DNA of 64,000 nt from Streptomyces sp. CB02261 (GCF_001905665.1 NZ_LIVX01000004.1:271498-335497); one strand, 5' to 3'; positions 52,986-62,243 are shown, counted from the first letter of the stretch. The notes: a model not told the origin generated them from the sequence alone. A program made the numbers and translations.

Positions 52986-52992
52986 ATGCACC

Positions 52993-53427
52993 ATGGCGAG
53001 CAATGTGCCGACCGGCCATTCCTCGGACCTCGACTGGCTGCTGAGCGGACTGGTCCAGCGGGTCCCCTACACCCGCAACGCCGTTCTGCTCTCCTCCGAC
53101 GGCCTCGTCAAGTCCGTCCACGGCCTCGACCCCGACGCCGCCGACCACATGGCGGCCCTCGCCTCCGGGCTCTACTCGCTCGGCCGGAGCGCGGGCGCCC
53201 GGTTCGGAGACGGCGGCGAGGTACGGCAGGTGGTCGTGGAGCTGGACTCCACCCTCCTCTTCGTCTCCACCGCGGGATCCGGCACCTGTCTGGCGGTCCT
53301 CGCCGGGCGCGAGGCGGACGCCGCGGTCCTCGGGTACGAGATGGCGATGCTCGTCAAGAGCGTCCGGCCGTACCTGGTCACCCCCGCCCGGCAGGCAGCC
53401 GGCGCGGTGGGTGGCATCGGGCAGTGA
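52993..53427 (+). CDS. cvnB: CvnB-type roadblock/LC7 protein
   Basis: A 144-residue protein with AAGGAG ten bases before ATG 52993. It is a single roadblock/LC7 domain: LDWLLSGLVQRVPYTRNAVLLSSDGL, then a central helix (AADHMAALASGLYSLGRSAG) and VVVELDSTLLFVSTAGSGTCLAVLA. Roadblock proteins regulate small GTPases, here the CvnD GTPase encoded two genes later. The stop overlaps the cvnC start. Confidence 0.92.
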   Translation: MASNVPTGHSSDLDWLLSGLVQRVPYTRNAVLLSSDGLVKSVHGLDPDAADHMAALASGLYSLGRSAGARFGDGGEVRQVVVELDSTLLFVSTAGSGTCLAVLAGREADAAVLGYEMAMLVKSVRPYLVTPARQAAGAVGGIGQ

Positions 53428-53801
53428 ACGTGACGTCCCCCCAGGAAGGGCCCTGGCTCGACGACGCGGCAGGGCGGCTGATCCGCCCGTACACCGTCAG
53501 CGGCGGCAGGACCAAGCCGACCACCGCGCTGGACCTGCTGTCGATGGTGATGGCGACCGGCTCGTCACCCCAGGCGCACATGGGCCCCGAGCACAGCCTG
53601 GCCCTCGGGCTGTGCGACGGGCCCACCTCGGTGGCGGAGATCGCGGCGCACTTACGGCTCCCGGCCGTGGTCACCAAGGTCCTGCTCTCCGACCTCGTGG
53701 ACTGCGGGGCGCTCACCGCCCGCGCCCCACGGTTCCACGCCAACCCAACCGACCGTTCCTTGCTGGAGGCAGTGCTCGATGGCCTACGACAACGGCTCTG
53801 A
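53424..53801 (+). CDS. cvnC: CvnC-type DUF742 protein (contains a TTA codon)
   Basis: A 125-residue protein from GTG 53424. The DUF742 pattern is visible: LIRPYTVSGGRTKP, LALCDGPTSVAEIAA-like LGLCDGPTSVAEIAAHLRLP, VTKVLLSDLVDCGAL. The second half looks like a winged helix. Leu77 is encoded by TTA (53652-53654), which in Streptomyces needs the bldA tRNA, so production of this protein and possibly of the downstream proteins may be linked to development. It overlaps cvnD by 23 bases. Confidence 0.92.
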   Translation: MNVTSPQEGPWLDDAAGRLIRPYTVSGGRTKPTTALDLLSMVMATGSSPQAHMGPEHSLALGLCDGPTSVAEIAAHLRLPAVVTKVLLSDLVDCGALTARAPRFHANPTDRSLLEAVLDGLRQRL

Positions 53802-54402
53802 GCGCCACGAGAGTTTCGCCACCGATCCCTTCCCCACCGCGCTCAAGATCCTGGTGGCGGGCGGATTCGGCGTGGGCAAGACGACCCTCGTGGGCGCTGT
53901 CAGCGAGATCGAACCTCTGAGCACCGAGGAGCTGCTGACCTCGGTCAGCGCGGCCACCGACAGCCTGGAGGGCGTGGAGTCCAAGACCACGACCACCGTC
54001 GCCATGGACTTCGGCCGCATCACGCTCGACGACCGCCATGTGCTCTACCTCTTCGGCACCCCCGGCCAGGAACGTTTCTGGTTCATGTGGGACGAGCTCT
54101 CCGAGGGTGCCCTCGGAGCCGTCGTCCTCGCCGACACCCGCAGGCTCCAGGAGTGCTTCTCCGCAGTGGACTTCTTCGAGCGACGGGGCATCCGGTTCGT
54201 CGTGGCGGTCAACGAGTTCGACGGCTCCTACCGCTACGAACCGGACGAGGTCCGGGCCGCGCTCGACCTCAAGCCCGACGTGCCGGTCGTCCTCTGCGAC
54301 GCCCGGATCTCCAGCTCCGGCATCCGCACCCTGGTGACCCTCGTCCAGCATCTGCTCACCACCATCCCGGCCACCGTGCCGAGCTATGGAGCCACGCCAT
54401 GA
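53779..54402 (+). CDS. cvnD: CvnD-type small GTPase
   Basis: A 207-residue GTP-binding protein. P-loop GGFGVGKTTLV, switch region TKTTTTVAMDFG-type (KTTTTVAMDFGRI), Walker B LFGTPGQERF and base-recognition segment VNEFDGSY. The NEFD form in place of NKxD is normal for conservon GTPases. It is the output element of the Cvn complex. The start lies inside cvnC and the stop overlaps the GAF gene (ATGA). Confidence 0.93.
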   Translation: MAYDNGSERHESFATDPFPTALKILVAGGFGVGKTTLVGAVSEIEPLSTEELLTSVSAATDSLEGVESKTTTTVAMDFGRITLDDRHVLYLFGTPGQERFWFMWDELSEGALGAVVLADTRRLQECFSAVDFFERRGIRFVVAVNEFDGSYRYEPDEVRAALDLKPDVPVVLCDARISSSGIRTLVTLVQHLLTTIPATVPSYGATP

Positions 54403-54971
54403 CGTACGACCCGACCGGTCACCTCCTGCTGACCCCCGTCGACAAGGAAGCGCCGGCCCGTGTGCAGCGGCTGCGTGAACTCGGGCTCGGGGAGCGACCG
54501 GAGCCGGCGTTCGACGAGTTCGCCCACCGCCTCGCCGAGGTGACCGGGGCACCGTTCTCGATGGTCAACTTCATCGACGAGAACCGGCAGTTCTTCGCGG
54601 GTCTGCACACCCCGCAGGGCACCCACTCGGGCAGCGACCTCGGTGCGGCCGCCGCGGGCGCCGGCGGCGTCGGCCGCTTCATGGCCCGTGACCACGGCTA
54701 CTGCCCGCACGTCGTGGTGCGGCGCAAGGCGCTCGTCCTCGAGGACGTCTGCGACTACCCGCGCTTCGCGGGGAACCCCGTCGTCGACGAGATCGGCATC
54801 CGTTCCTACATGGGGGCGCCGCTGATCGACCGCACCGGAGTGGCGCTCGGCACCATCTGCGTCGTCGACACCGACGTCCGGCCGTGGGGGCGCGCCGGTC
54901 TCGAGACGATCAAGGCGATGGCCGCCGAGCTGATGGAGCAGATCCACCGTCGTGAGGACGGCATGTTCTGA
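54399..54971 (+). CDS. GAF domain protein of the conservon
   Basis: A 190-residue protein with one GAF domain: FAHRLAEVTGAPFSMVNFIDENRQFFAGL, then HGYCPHVVVRRKALVLEDV and IRSYMGAPLIDRTGVALGTICVVD. A Cys-His pair (YCPH) sits where some GAF domains bind chromophores or metals, but function is unproven. It is the fifth gene of the operon. In some conservons a cytochrome P450 follows; here none does, and a 68-bp palindrome closes the operon. Confidence 0.88.
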   Translation: MTYDPTGHLLLTPVDKEAPARVQRLRELGLGERPEPAFDEFAHRLAEVTGAPFSMVNFIDENRQFFAGLHTPQGTHSGSDLGAAAAGAGGVGRFMARDHGYCPHVVVRRKALVLEDVCDYPRFAGNPVVDEIGIRSYMGAPLIDRTGVALGTICVVDTDVRPWGRAGLETIKAMAAELMEQIHRREDGMF

Positions 54972-54976
54972 CCCGT

Positions 54977-55044
54977 TTCCCCTGGAATGCCGGGAGCCCC
55001 GGTACGGCCGCGGCCGTACCGGGGCTCCCGGCATTCCAGGGGAA
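54977..55044. terminator. 68-bp perfect palindrome, bidirectional terminator
   Basis: Bases 54977-55010 and 55011-55044 are exactly complementary over 34 positions with no spacer. It fills the gap between two converging stop codons (54971 and 55045) completely. In RNA the loop would be formed by the central GCCGCGGC. Confidence 0.8.
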
Positions 55045-56253
55045 TCAGGCGTGCACCGGCTCCAGCTCGGGCGTACGGACCAGCTCGGACAGCCGCTCCG
55101 ACCAACTGCCCTTGTCCTGGCCGAGGGCGACCTCGGCCAGCCGCAGCAGCTGGATGTCGGAGGTGCCGGCCGGGGCGAAGATGTGGTGCGCGTCCCGGAC
55201 ATAGCGCTCGATGGCCCGGTCCGTGAAGAGGCCGGCGGCGGCGTGGATCTCCATGGCGTTCCGGCCGGAGTCGATCGCCGACTCGACGTTGACGAGCTTG
55301 GCGTTCATCAGCTCGGCGTCGCAGGACTGCCCCTGGTCGAGCAGGTGCACCGCGTGGTAGGCGGCCAGCCGGGCGGTCATCAGCCGGGACTGCATCTGGC
55401 CCAGCTTCAGCTTGACCGTGGGAAGGTCGTGGAGCGGCTTGCCGTACCGGATGCGCTCGGAGGCGAACCGGGTGGTCTCCTCCAGGATCGCCTGGTGGAT
55501 GCCGAGCGAGACCGCGGTCAGGTTCGCCCGGCCGTAGAGCACGCTGGAGGAGTACGCGACGGAGAGGCCGTCGCCCTCGTCACCGAGCCGGTTCGAGGCC
55601 GGCACCCGGCAGTTCTCGAAGATGAGCTCGCCGAAGCTGAAACCGTGGAGTCCCATGGCGGGCTGCTGGGGACCGGTCCTGAACCCGGGGCGATCGGATT
55701 CGACCAGGAAAGCCGTAAGTCCCCTGGAACCGGGACCGGTCCTGACCACGACGCCGTGCAGATCGCCGACGTGGCTGTTGCCGACGAAGACCTTGCTGCC
55801 GTTGAGGATGTAGTCGTCCCCGTCGCGCACCGCGCTGGCGCTCATGCCGAGGACGTGACCGCCGGACTCGGGCTCGGTGACCGCGATGGTGGGCAGGCAC
55901 TCGCCGGCGGCGATCACGGGGAGCCAGGTCTTCCGCTGCTCGTCGCTGCCGAAGTGGACGATCTTCGCCGTGCCCAGCTGCGAGGCCTGGACCATGGCGC
56001 CCATGGCGCCGCTGACCCGGGACAGCTCCTCGATGATGATGGTCTTGGCCAGATGGCCGGCGCCCATGCCGCCGTACTCCTGGCTGATAGTGGCGCCCAG
56101 CCAGCCTTGTTCGGCGATCAACCGCGAGAGTTCGTGGTGGACCGTGCGGGACGCCTCCATCTCGGCTATCCGTGGCCGAACCTCACGCTCTGCGAAGTCA
56201 CGGACCGTCTCCCTGAGCTGGTGATGCAGTCGGCTGTTGAAGTAGCCGTCCAT
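55045..56253 (-). CDS. acyl-CoA dehydrogenase family protein, non-canonical active site
   Basis: A 402-residue flavoprotein. FAD/substrate motifs: TIAVTEPESGGHVLGMSASA, FVGNSHVGDLHGVVVR and SERIRYGKPLHDLPTVKLKLGQMQ. The usual catalytic Glu in YEGTS is missing; the segment reads FAPAGTSDIQ. At the alternative position used by isovaleryl-CoA dehydrogenases the sequence is LYGRANL, also without Glu. It may act by another base or on an unusual, perhaps carrier-bound, substrate. A palindrome 24 bases upstream of its ATG suggests repressor control. Confidence 0.85.
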   Translation of the reverse strand: MDGYFNSRLHHQLRETVRDFAEREVRPRIAEMEASRTVHHELSRLIAEQGWLGATISQEYGGMGAGHLAKTIIIEELSRVSGAMGAMVQASQLGTAKIVHFGSDEQRKTWLPVIAAGECLPTIAVTEPESGGHVLGMSASAVRDGDDYILNGSKVFVGNSHVGDLHGVVVRTGPGSRGLTAFLVESDRPGFRTGPQQPAMGLHGFSFGELIFENCRVPASNRLGDEGDGLSVAYSSSVLYGRANLTAVSLGIHQAILEETTRFASERIRYGKPLHDLPTVKLKLGQMQSRLMTARLAAYHAVHLLDQGQSCDAELMNAKLVNVESAIDSGRNAMEIHAAAGLFTDRAIERYVRDAHHIFAPAGTSDIQLLRLAEVALGQDKGSWSERLSELVRTPELEPVHA

Positions 56254-56276
56254 ACGAGTCCCTCCCCTGCGATTCG

Positions 56277-56298
56277 CCTGATCGGTCGTCCGATCAGG
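56277..56298. promoter_or_regulatory. 22-bp operator-like palindrome (CCTGATCGG TCGT CCGATCAGG)
   Basis: Perfect 9-base arms around TCGT, 24 bases upstream of the acyl-CoA-dehydrogenase-like start, in the likely leader or promoter. This suits a TetR-type operator; no regulator gene is adjacent. Confidence 0.6.
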
Positions 56299-56833
56299 TG
56301 GTGCATCGGCAGTGGTCCCGTCCCGAACAGGCCGACCACTTCATGGTGTTGATCTTTCCGGGGTGGAGCAATATCGCCACGAGATTTGTCCGAAACCCGA
56401 GCGGTTGACGATTGATTCTGACTGTGTTTCGTGTGGTCTTGGCCTGCTCGGCCCGATCCGCAGTCCATTCCCCCTGGGCGCCTTTCTGCCACATGCCAAC
56501 GGCAACGAACCCCCGGTCATATGGCCATGAGAGCGGCCGGGTTACCACATGAGCACCTTCGTCCCCAAGGAGGCGGCTTTCCGGCCGCCCCGCGCTCTCC
56601 CTTCCTGCCCAGGTGGACCCGCCCGCGGACCTTCCGCGCGCCCCTTTCGTCCGCCCGCGGGAGGCGCGCGGACGTATCCGCCGGCGCGAGGGCGCGTCAC
56701 GGAGAGTGAACGCCATGCAACCGGCGCCCGCCCCCTCTCCGAGCGCCGGGAAAGGGTTCGTGACCACCAGGGAAAGTGCGGTATTGTTCTCATGCGCGTC
56801 CAGCCAGGGGAAAACCCCAGGTCAGACGGGCAG
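56299..56833. other. intergenic region, no gene seen
   Basis: Spacer between the dehydrogenase-like gene and the tRNA. It is less GC-rich at 56340-56450 than elsewhere. Open frames here look like shadows with no ribosome site. It must hold the tRNA promoter, which I cannot place. Confidence 0.5.
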
Positions 56834-56907
<74 letters not shown>

Positions 56908-56924
56908 CTCGAAAGAGTCGTTCA

Positions 56925-56964
56925 TCGAGGGGCCGTTTCAGAGAGATCTGAAACGGCCCCTCGA
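56925..56964 (+). terminator. hairpin terminator after tRNA-Pro
   Basis: Perfect 17-bp arms (56925-56941 and 56948-56964) around AGAGAT, 17 bases after the tRNA. Confidence 0.8.
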
Positions 56965-57102
56965 TCGTTTCGGGGACGAGGATGGTCGGCGCTGGTTGCG
57001 GCACCCGCAGTCCCGTCGCCCGCGCCGCCGAGGCGAGGGCGGCCGCGACCGGAAACGCAGTCGCACACGCGATGACGTCAACTGTCCGCTACGTACATCG
57101 CC

Positions 57103-59439
57103 TTGCCTGCACAAGCGGGTGACCTGCGGCTTTCACCGGACCGTCGAGGCTCCTGGGCTCGTGAGGACGGCTCTCTGCTCATCTATCCGCGCCTGCCTCG
57201 CCCCGGCGGCGAGCAGGTCTTCCCTCTGGAGGGCGACCGGCTTCCCCTGGTCCACGGAGGCGTCGACGGTGACGCGACCACGTACGAGGTGCGCGACCCC
57301 CACGGGGGTCCGGTCCGGAGCTTCACCGGCAACCCCTACCGGTCCTCGACGGCCTACTGGCTGTCCGCGGTCGAGGACAGAAACGGCAACCGCGTCGACT
57401 TCGCGCGCCGCGCCGACGGTGCCCCGACCGCCGTGACCCACTCGGGCGGATACGCCGTTCAGATCACGGCGACCGAGACCCGGGTGACGGACCTGGCCGT
57501 CCGCGGCCCCGGAGGCCCGACCACGGTCGTCGGCTACGGCTACGACCAGGCCGGTCGCCTCACCACTCTCACCGGCCCGGAGGGCACCGGCGGCCCCGCC
57601 ATGCACTTCACGTACGACGAGGACGGCCGCGTCACCTCGTGGACCGACCGCAATGCCTTCACCTTCCGCTACGTGTAAGACGCCGAGGGCAGGGTCACCG
57701 GCACGGTCGGTCCCGAAGGCACCCTCACGTCGACGTTCACCTACGACGTCCACCCCGAGACCGGGCACCGTATAACCCGTTACACCGACTCCACCGGCGC
57801 CACCAGCGTTCTGCACCTCAACGACCGTCTGCAGGTCGTCGCCGAGACCGACCCGCTCGGCCACACCACCTACCTGACCTGGGACGCGTACGACCGCCCG
57901 CTCACGCGCACCGACGCCCTGGGCCACACCACCGAACTCACCTGGAGCGAGGAAGGCAACCTGGTCGCGGTACGGCTGCCCGACGGCACCACGGCCACGG
58001 CCCGCTACGACGAGCGGAACATGCCGGTGGAGATCACCGGGGCGGACGGGACCGTGTGGCGGCAGACCTTCGACGGCCTCGGCAACTGCACCGGCGTCCA
58101 GGCTCCCGACGGGACGGTGAAGCGTTTCACCCACGACCGCACCGGCGCCATCGCGACCATGACCGACGCCCAGGGCGGCACCGTCCGCTTCACCTCCGAC
58201 GCCGCCGGCCTCACCCTGGAGGTCAGCGACGACGAGCACGGCGTGACGCGCGTGCGGCGCGACCACCGCGGCCGCCCCCTCCGCATCGTCGATCCGGTCG
58301 GCCAGGCGCAGGAGTTCGTGTGGGACGACGACGACCGCCTCCTCGCCCGAATCACCGCGGACGGAGCCCGTGAGAGCTGGGCCTGGGACGACGAGGGCAA
58401 CTGCACGGCGTACACCGACGTCGCCGGCGGTGTCTGGGGCACCGCGTACGGCCCCTTCGACAAGCCCCTGGTCCGACTCGACCCGGACGGAGCCCGCCAC
58501 CGACTGCGCTACGACACCGAACTACGCCTCGTCGAAGTCACCAACCCGCTCGGGCAGAGCTGGAGCTACACCTACGACGCCGCCGGCAACATGGTCGCCG
58601 AGACCGACTTCGAGGGACGCACCAGCCAGTACCACTACGACGCGGCCAACCGGATCACGCGACGCGTGAACCCCGCCGGACAGACCGTCACCTACACCTG
58701 GGACGCCATGGGCCGGCTGACCTCGGACAGTGCGGACGGCGCCCTCACCAGCTATGCGTACGACACAGCCGGCGCGCTCGTCGAAGCCCGCACCGCGACC
58801 TCCACGCTGAGCATCGTGCGCGACGTCATGGGCCGACCGCTCAGCGAGAGCATCGACGGGCGGACTCTCCGGTACGCGTACGACCCGGCCGGCCGCCGCA
58901 TCGCGCGCACCACACCCACCGGCGCCGTCACCAGCCTCGCCTACGACCCCGCAGGCCGGTGCTCCTCGGTGGCCGTGGACGGGCACGCCCTCACCTTCGG
59001 GCACGATCTCCTCGGCCGCGAGGTCTCCCGGGTCTGGGGCGACCCCTCCACCCCGGTGAGCCTGACGACCACCTGGGACGACGCCGGCAGGCCGACGGCC
59101 CAGAGCCTCGGCACCGGAACCGCCCCCTCGCCCCTGGTCACGCGCGACTACTCCTACCGCGCCGACGGCTGCCACGGAAAGGGGAAGTTCGCCTGGCAGA
59201 ACCTGGTGACCGAGACGCAGACCCCCACCAACACGCCCGAACAGCGTGTGTCGGTGGAGGCGGTGATCTACAACCAGGTGAAGAACAACGACGAGATCGT
59301 CCAGTACAACGTCGTCCCCAAGTACGCGGGCACCAACCCGATCCCGCACGAAATCCACTTCACGGCGTACGGCAGCAAGGGTTTCACCTTTACCTACATT
59401 CTTGAGAACCCCGCCGGGTACGTCCGAACCGGCGTCTAG
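57103..59439 (+). pseudogene. decayed RHS/YD-repeat toxin gene with in-frame stop and nuclease-toxin remnant
   Basis: One frame runs from about 57103 to 59439, broken only by TAA at 57676-57678. It reads FRYV-stop-DAEGRV where YD repeats normally have YDAEGR, so one base change from TAC explains it. About 20 YD repeats follow (for example YDTAGALVEARTAT, YDPAGRR). There is no convincing start; the N-terminal half of a normal RHS protein is missing. After DYSYRADG the sequence jumps, without the usual RHS core, to 90 residues (WQNLVTETQTPTNTPEQR onward) that resemble the C-terminus of DNA/RNA non-specific endonucleases, lacking their catalytic half. ATG 58021 could still express a fragment. 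Confidence 0.8.
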
Positions 59440-59469
59440 CGCTCACGACGAATCGTTCCGGAGAAACGC

Positions 59470-60477
59470 ATGCCCCGCACCACACCCCCGCGTCCCGCAG
59501 ATGTCGAGGAGCTCTTTCCCGGCCTCGCCGAGTTCCGGCGGACAGCGACGCGCCTTCACCCGCGCCCCGGCGACCCGAAGGCACAGGACAGCTCCGTCGG
59601 GGGCCCCGTGCTGTGGCCGGCCGACGAACCCTGGCCGATGTGCACCGCCGTCCACCCCAAGGGAACCGGGCACCTGCTGGCCGACGTCCGCCTCGCACGC
59701 CGTATCCATGCGGCTTCGGAGGGGCGAAGGAAGACCGAAGAGGAGATCGCTCTCCTCGCCACCCTCCGGGACGGGCTGCACGACCCCGGCATCGGCGACG
59801 CGGACCCCATCCCGATGCTGGCCGCCGCGCAGTTGTGGGCACGGGACATCCCCGACCTCACCGGGCCCCCGGGGTACGACCTCCTGCAGGTCTTCTGGTG
59901 CCCGTTCGAGGCGCACGGCCCCGACGCGAGCGTGGACGTCGTACTGAAGTGGCGCCGCAGCCAGGACATCGGTGCCGTACTCGGGGAACAGCCCGAGCCG
60001 CTCGTCGTCGGCTCACCCGAGTGCGTTCCCCAGCCCTGCGACCTCCACCCCGAGCAGATCGTCGAACATGAATACCTCGGCCTGCTCCCCGAGGACCTGC
60101 AGGAAGCCATCGCGACGTGGGAGGAGGAGCTCCTCGAAGAGGACGAGCAGGAAGCGGAAGCGGACTTCTCCACCGAGTACTCCAGCGACCTGTCCCTCGC
60201 CCCGGGCTGGAAGGTCGGCGGCTTCGCCACCTGGCACCTCACGGACCCGCGCCCCGTCGACTGCCCCACGTGCGGCACTGCCATGCCCCCGCTCCTCACC
60301 GCCCACCATGTCGAATGGGATCCCGCCTCGGAGAGCTGGGCTCCCCTGGAGGATCGCCGCCCCGATCTGTACCGGCACGTCATCACCCCCACGGGCGTGT
60401 ACCTGGGACGCGGGTACCTGCGTATCCACACCTGCCCCACGGACGCGTTCCACCCCCATCGACTGAGCTTCCAGTAG
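59470..60477 (+). CDS. DUF1963/YwqG-like protein, possible immunity-type partner
   Basis: A 335-residue acidic protein with GGAG before ATG 59470. SVGGPVLWPADEPWP near the N-terminus, LLQVFWCPFEAHGP in the middle and WKVGGFATWHLTDPRP with CPTCGTAMPPLL later follow the YwqG/DUF1963 pattern. It begins 30 bases after the RHS remnant, where an immunity gene is expected in polymorphic toxin loci. Immunity function is inference. The gene is intact although the toxin is not. Confidence 0.65.
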   Translation: MPRTTPPRPADVEELFPGLAEFRRTATRLHPRPGDPKAQDSSVGGPVLWPADEPWPMCTAVHPKGTGHLLADVRLARRIHAASEGRRKTEEEIALLATLRDGLHDPGIGDADPIPMLAAAQLWARDIPDLTGPPGYDLLQVFWCPFEAHGPDASVDVVLKWRRSQDIGAVLGEQPEPLVVGSPECVPQPCDLHPEQIVEHEYLGLLPEDLQEAIATWEEELLEEDEQEAEADFSTEYSSDLSLAPGWKVGGFATWHLTDPRPVDCPTCGTAMPPLLTAHHVEWDPASESWAPLEDRRPDLYRHVITPTGVYLGRGYLRIHTCPTDAFHPHRLSFQ

Positions 60478-60530
60478 CAGGGGGAGAGGCCTCCTGCAGA
60501 CGCGGCAGGTGCCTCAGCCGGATATTCGAC

Positions 60531-60760
60531 TCAGATTGAAGGGAGCCTCGGCTCCTCCATCGACGACCGGCGCACCGGGTCCAGTGAGTCCCGCACGGGT
60601 GCGGCCCGTTCGGCGTGCCGGGCGTCCTGGAAGGTCACCTCGACGCGGAGTCGGCCGTCCGCCTCGGGTTCCTCCGGAACCGTGCGGAGCGGTCCCGCCA
60701 GATCGGCGGGGCGGTTGGCCGCAGCCGGGGTGGCGCCGCCCACGTCGATGCTCGGGGTGA
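60531..60760 (-). pseudogene. possible remnant of a WYL-type regulator C-terminus
   Basis: On the minus strand, the segment around 60600-60660 reads GRLRVEVTFQDARHAERA, similar to the C-terminal part of WYL-domain regulators. Nothing upstream in frame continues the domain, and the rest (about 60478-60856) shows no gene. It may be a decayed fragment or chance. Confidence 0.25.
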
Positions 60761-60856
60761 CGCGACCGGCCGTCCCCGGCCGGCTGGTCGAGCTGGAGGC
60801 ACCGCCGTCGCGTGACCCGCCGGGCCGGACCTCGCCGGCCTGCCGCCCGCCGGACC

Positions 60857-62161
60857 TCAGCCCGCCCAGCGGCCCGTCAGGAAGGTGACGGTGAGGACCG
60901 TGCCGAGGGGGGCGGCCAGGCAGACGTACACCGCCGTCGTCTTCCGCCCGCGCAGGCTCCAGGCGGCGAGGCCGATCCACAGCGGCCACCACAGCAGGGT
61001 GCTGCGGGCGATGGACATGTACCAGTACGAGGTGCCGAGCGCCCACAGCGTCAGCGCGATGTACACGGCCTCCGGCCAGCGTCGCCGGCGGATCAGGAGG
61101 GCGAGCAGCCCCAGGCCGAGGAGCATCGCGACCAGGTCCGCCTGGAACAGGGCGGCGTAGCCGGTGGCCTGGGTCTGGGCGAACGCCTCGTGCCAGGTCT
61201 GGGACCAGGCGTCCCACGGGGCGCGGAAGTGGCGGTACCAGCCGCGCTCCTGGGCGTGCTTCCAGGCCATCCAGTCGCCGGTCCGCTCGTACAGGTACCA
61301 GAAGTAGAGGAGGGCCGGCAGCGCGGGCAGGGTCAGGAGCGCGGCGCGGCGCCGCCCCGTCCGTACCGTGAGGAGGAAGTGGACGGCGAGGGCGGCGGCC
61401 AGGAAGAGGCCGCTGACACGGACGGTGGTGGCTCCGGCGGCGAGGAGTGCGGCGAGGGGCCACTGGTGCCGCTGGGCGGCCAGCCAGGCGGGCAGCGCGA
61501 AGGCCAGGAAGAGGGCTTCGCTGTATCCGGCGGCGAGGAAGACCGCGCACGGGGACAGCAGGAGGAAGAGCGCGGCGCGCCTGCCCGCGGGCGTGTGGGC
61601 GAGGTGGAGTTCCGCGATCCGGGCCAGCGCCACCACGGCGACCGCGCCGGCGGCGAAGGAGACGAGCAGCCCGGCGACGGTCCAGTCGGGGACCACGGTG
61701 TGCACGGCACGCAGGAGCAGCGGGAAGCCGGGGAAGAACGCCTCCCTGTTGTCCCCCGTGCCCGGCCCGGGGCCCGCTCCCGCCTCCTCGGGGAAGTAGC
61801 CGTCGCGGGCTATGTGGAGGAAGTGCCCCCAGTCCCAGCGCTCGAAGGAGGTGAGCACCGGTTCCGGCACCCGGGCGTCGCCGTTCGCGGGGAACAGCAG
61901 GCGGGTGCAGTACGCGGTCGTCCACAGGGCCACCCGGGTCAGCAGGTACAGCCACAGGACCTCGCGGTCGGCCGGTCGCAGCCAGGACCGGGCGCGCCCG
62001 AGCGGCGTGTGGTCCCGGCCCGGGCGTTCCGGCCGCCGGGCGAGGTCGGCTGCCGGGGAGGCGGACGGGGGCGTCCGCCGGGCGTGGTCGGCTGCCCGGG
62101 ATGCCGCGGGGGCCGTCCGTGCGGGGGCATGCCTCGGGGAGGCGGGTGCCGTGGCAGGCAT
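60857..62161 (-). CDS. PIG-V-like mannosyltransferase family membrane protein
   Basis: A 434-residue protein. The first 65 residues are Ala/Pro/Arg-rich and cytosolic, followed by about nine membrane segments. The outside loop after the first one, LTSFERWDWGHFLHIARDGYF, carries the acidic pair of GT-C enzymes, and NREAFFPGFPLLLRAV matches the PIG-V pattern. It should transfer mannose from a polyprenyl-phosphate donor outside the membrane. It follows the sigma/membrane-protein pair on the same strand with 82 bases and a hairpin between. Confidence 0.82.
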   Translation of the reverse strand: MPATAPASPRHAPARTAPAASRAADHARRTPPSASPAADLARRPERPGRDHTPLGRARSWLRPADREVLWLYLLTRVALWTTAYCTRLLFPANGDARVPEPVLTSFERWDWGHFLHIARDGYFPEEAGAGPGPGTGDNREAFFPGFPLLLRAVHTVVPDWTVAGLLVSFAAGAVAVVALARIAELHLAHTPAGRRAALFLLLSPCAVFLAAGYSEALFLAFALPAWLAAQRHQWPLAALLAAGATTVRVSGLFLAAALAVHFLLTVRTGRRRAALLTLPALPALLYFWYLYERTGDWMAWKHAQERGWYRHFRAPWDAWSQTWHEAFAQTQATGYAALFQADLVAMLLGLGLLALLIRRRRWPEAVYIALTLWALGTSYWYMSIARSTLLWWPLWIGLAAWSLRGRKTTAVYVCLAAPLGTVLTVTFLTGRWAG

Positions 62162-62193
62162 GGGTGTGGTCTCTCCGTGGGTGCGTGAAAGGG

Positions 62194-62224
62194 CGGGACC
62201 GGCCCCGACGCGGGGGCCGTCCCG
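62194..62224 (-). terminator. hairpin between the sigma-factor pair and the mannosyltransferase
   Basis: Imperfect hairpin, CGGGAC-CGGCCCC with GGGGCCG-TCCCG, one bulged base. It starts 20 bases after the stop of the minus-strand gene ending at 62244. Confidence 0.55.
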
Positions 62225-62243
62225 GAAGCGGGGACGCGGAGGA

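Noticed and set aside
56254..56833. Small open frames upstream of tRNA-Pro
   Set aside because: No ribosome sites and no plausible protein composition; treated as intergenic.
60531..61955. Long minus-strand open frame over the mannosyltransferase gene
   Set aside because: Arg/Pro/Gly-rich out-of-frame translation of the real gene at 60857-62161; only the short WYL-like segment near 60630 was kept as a weak remnant.
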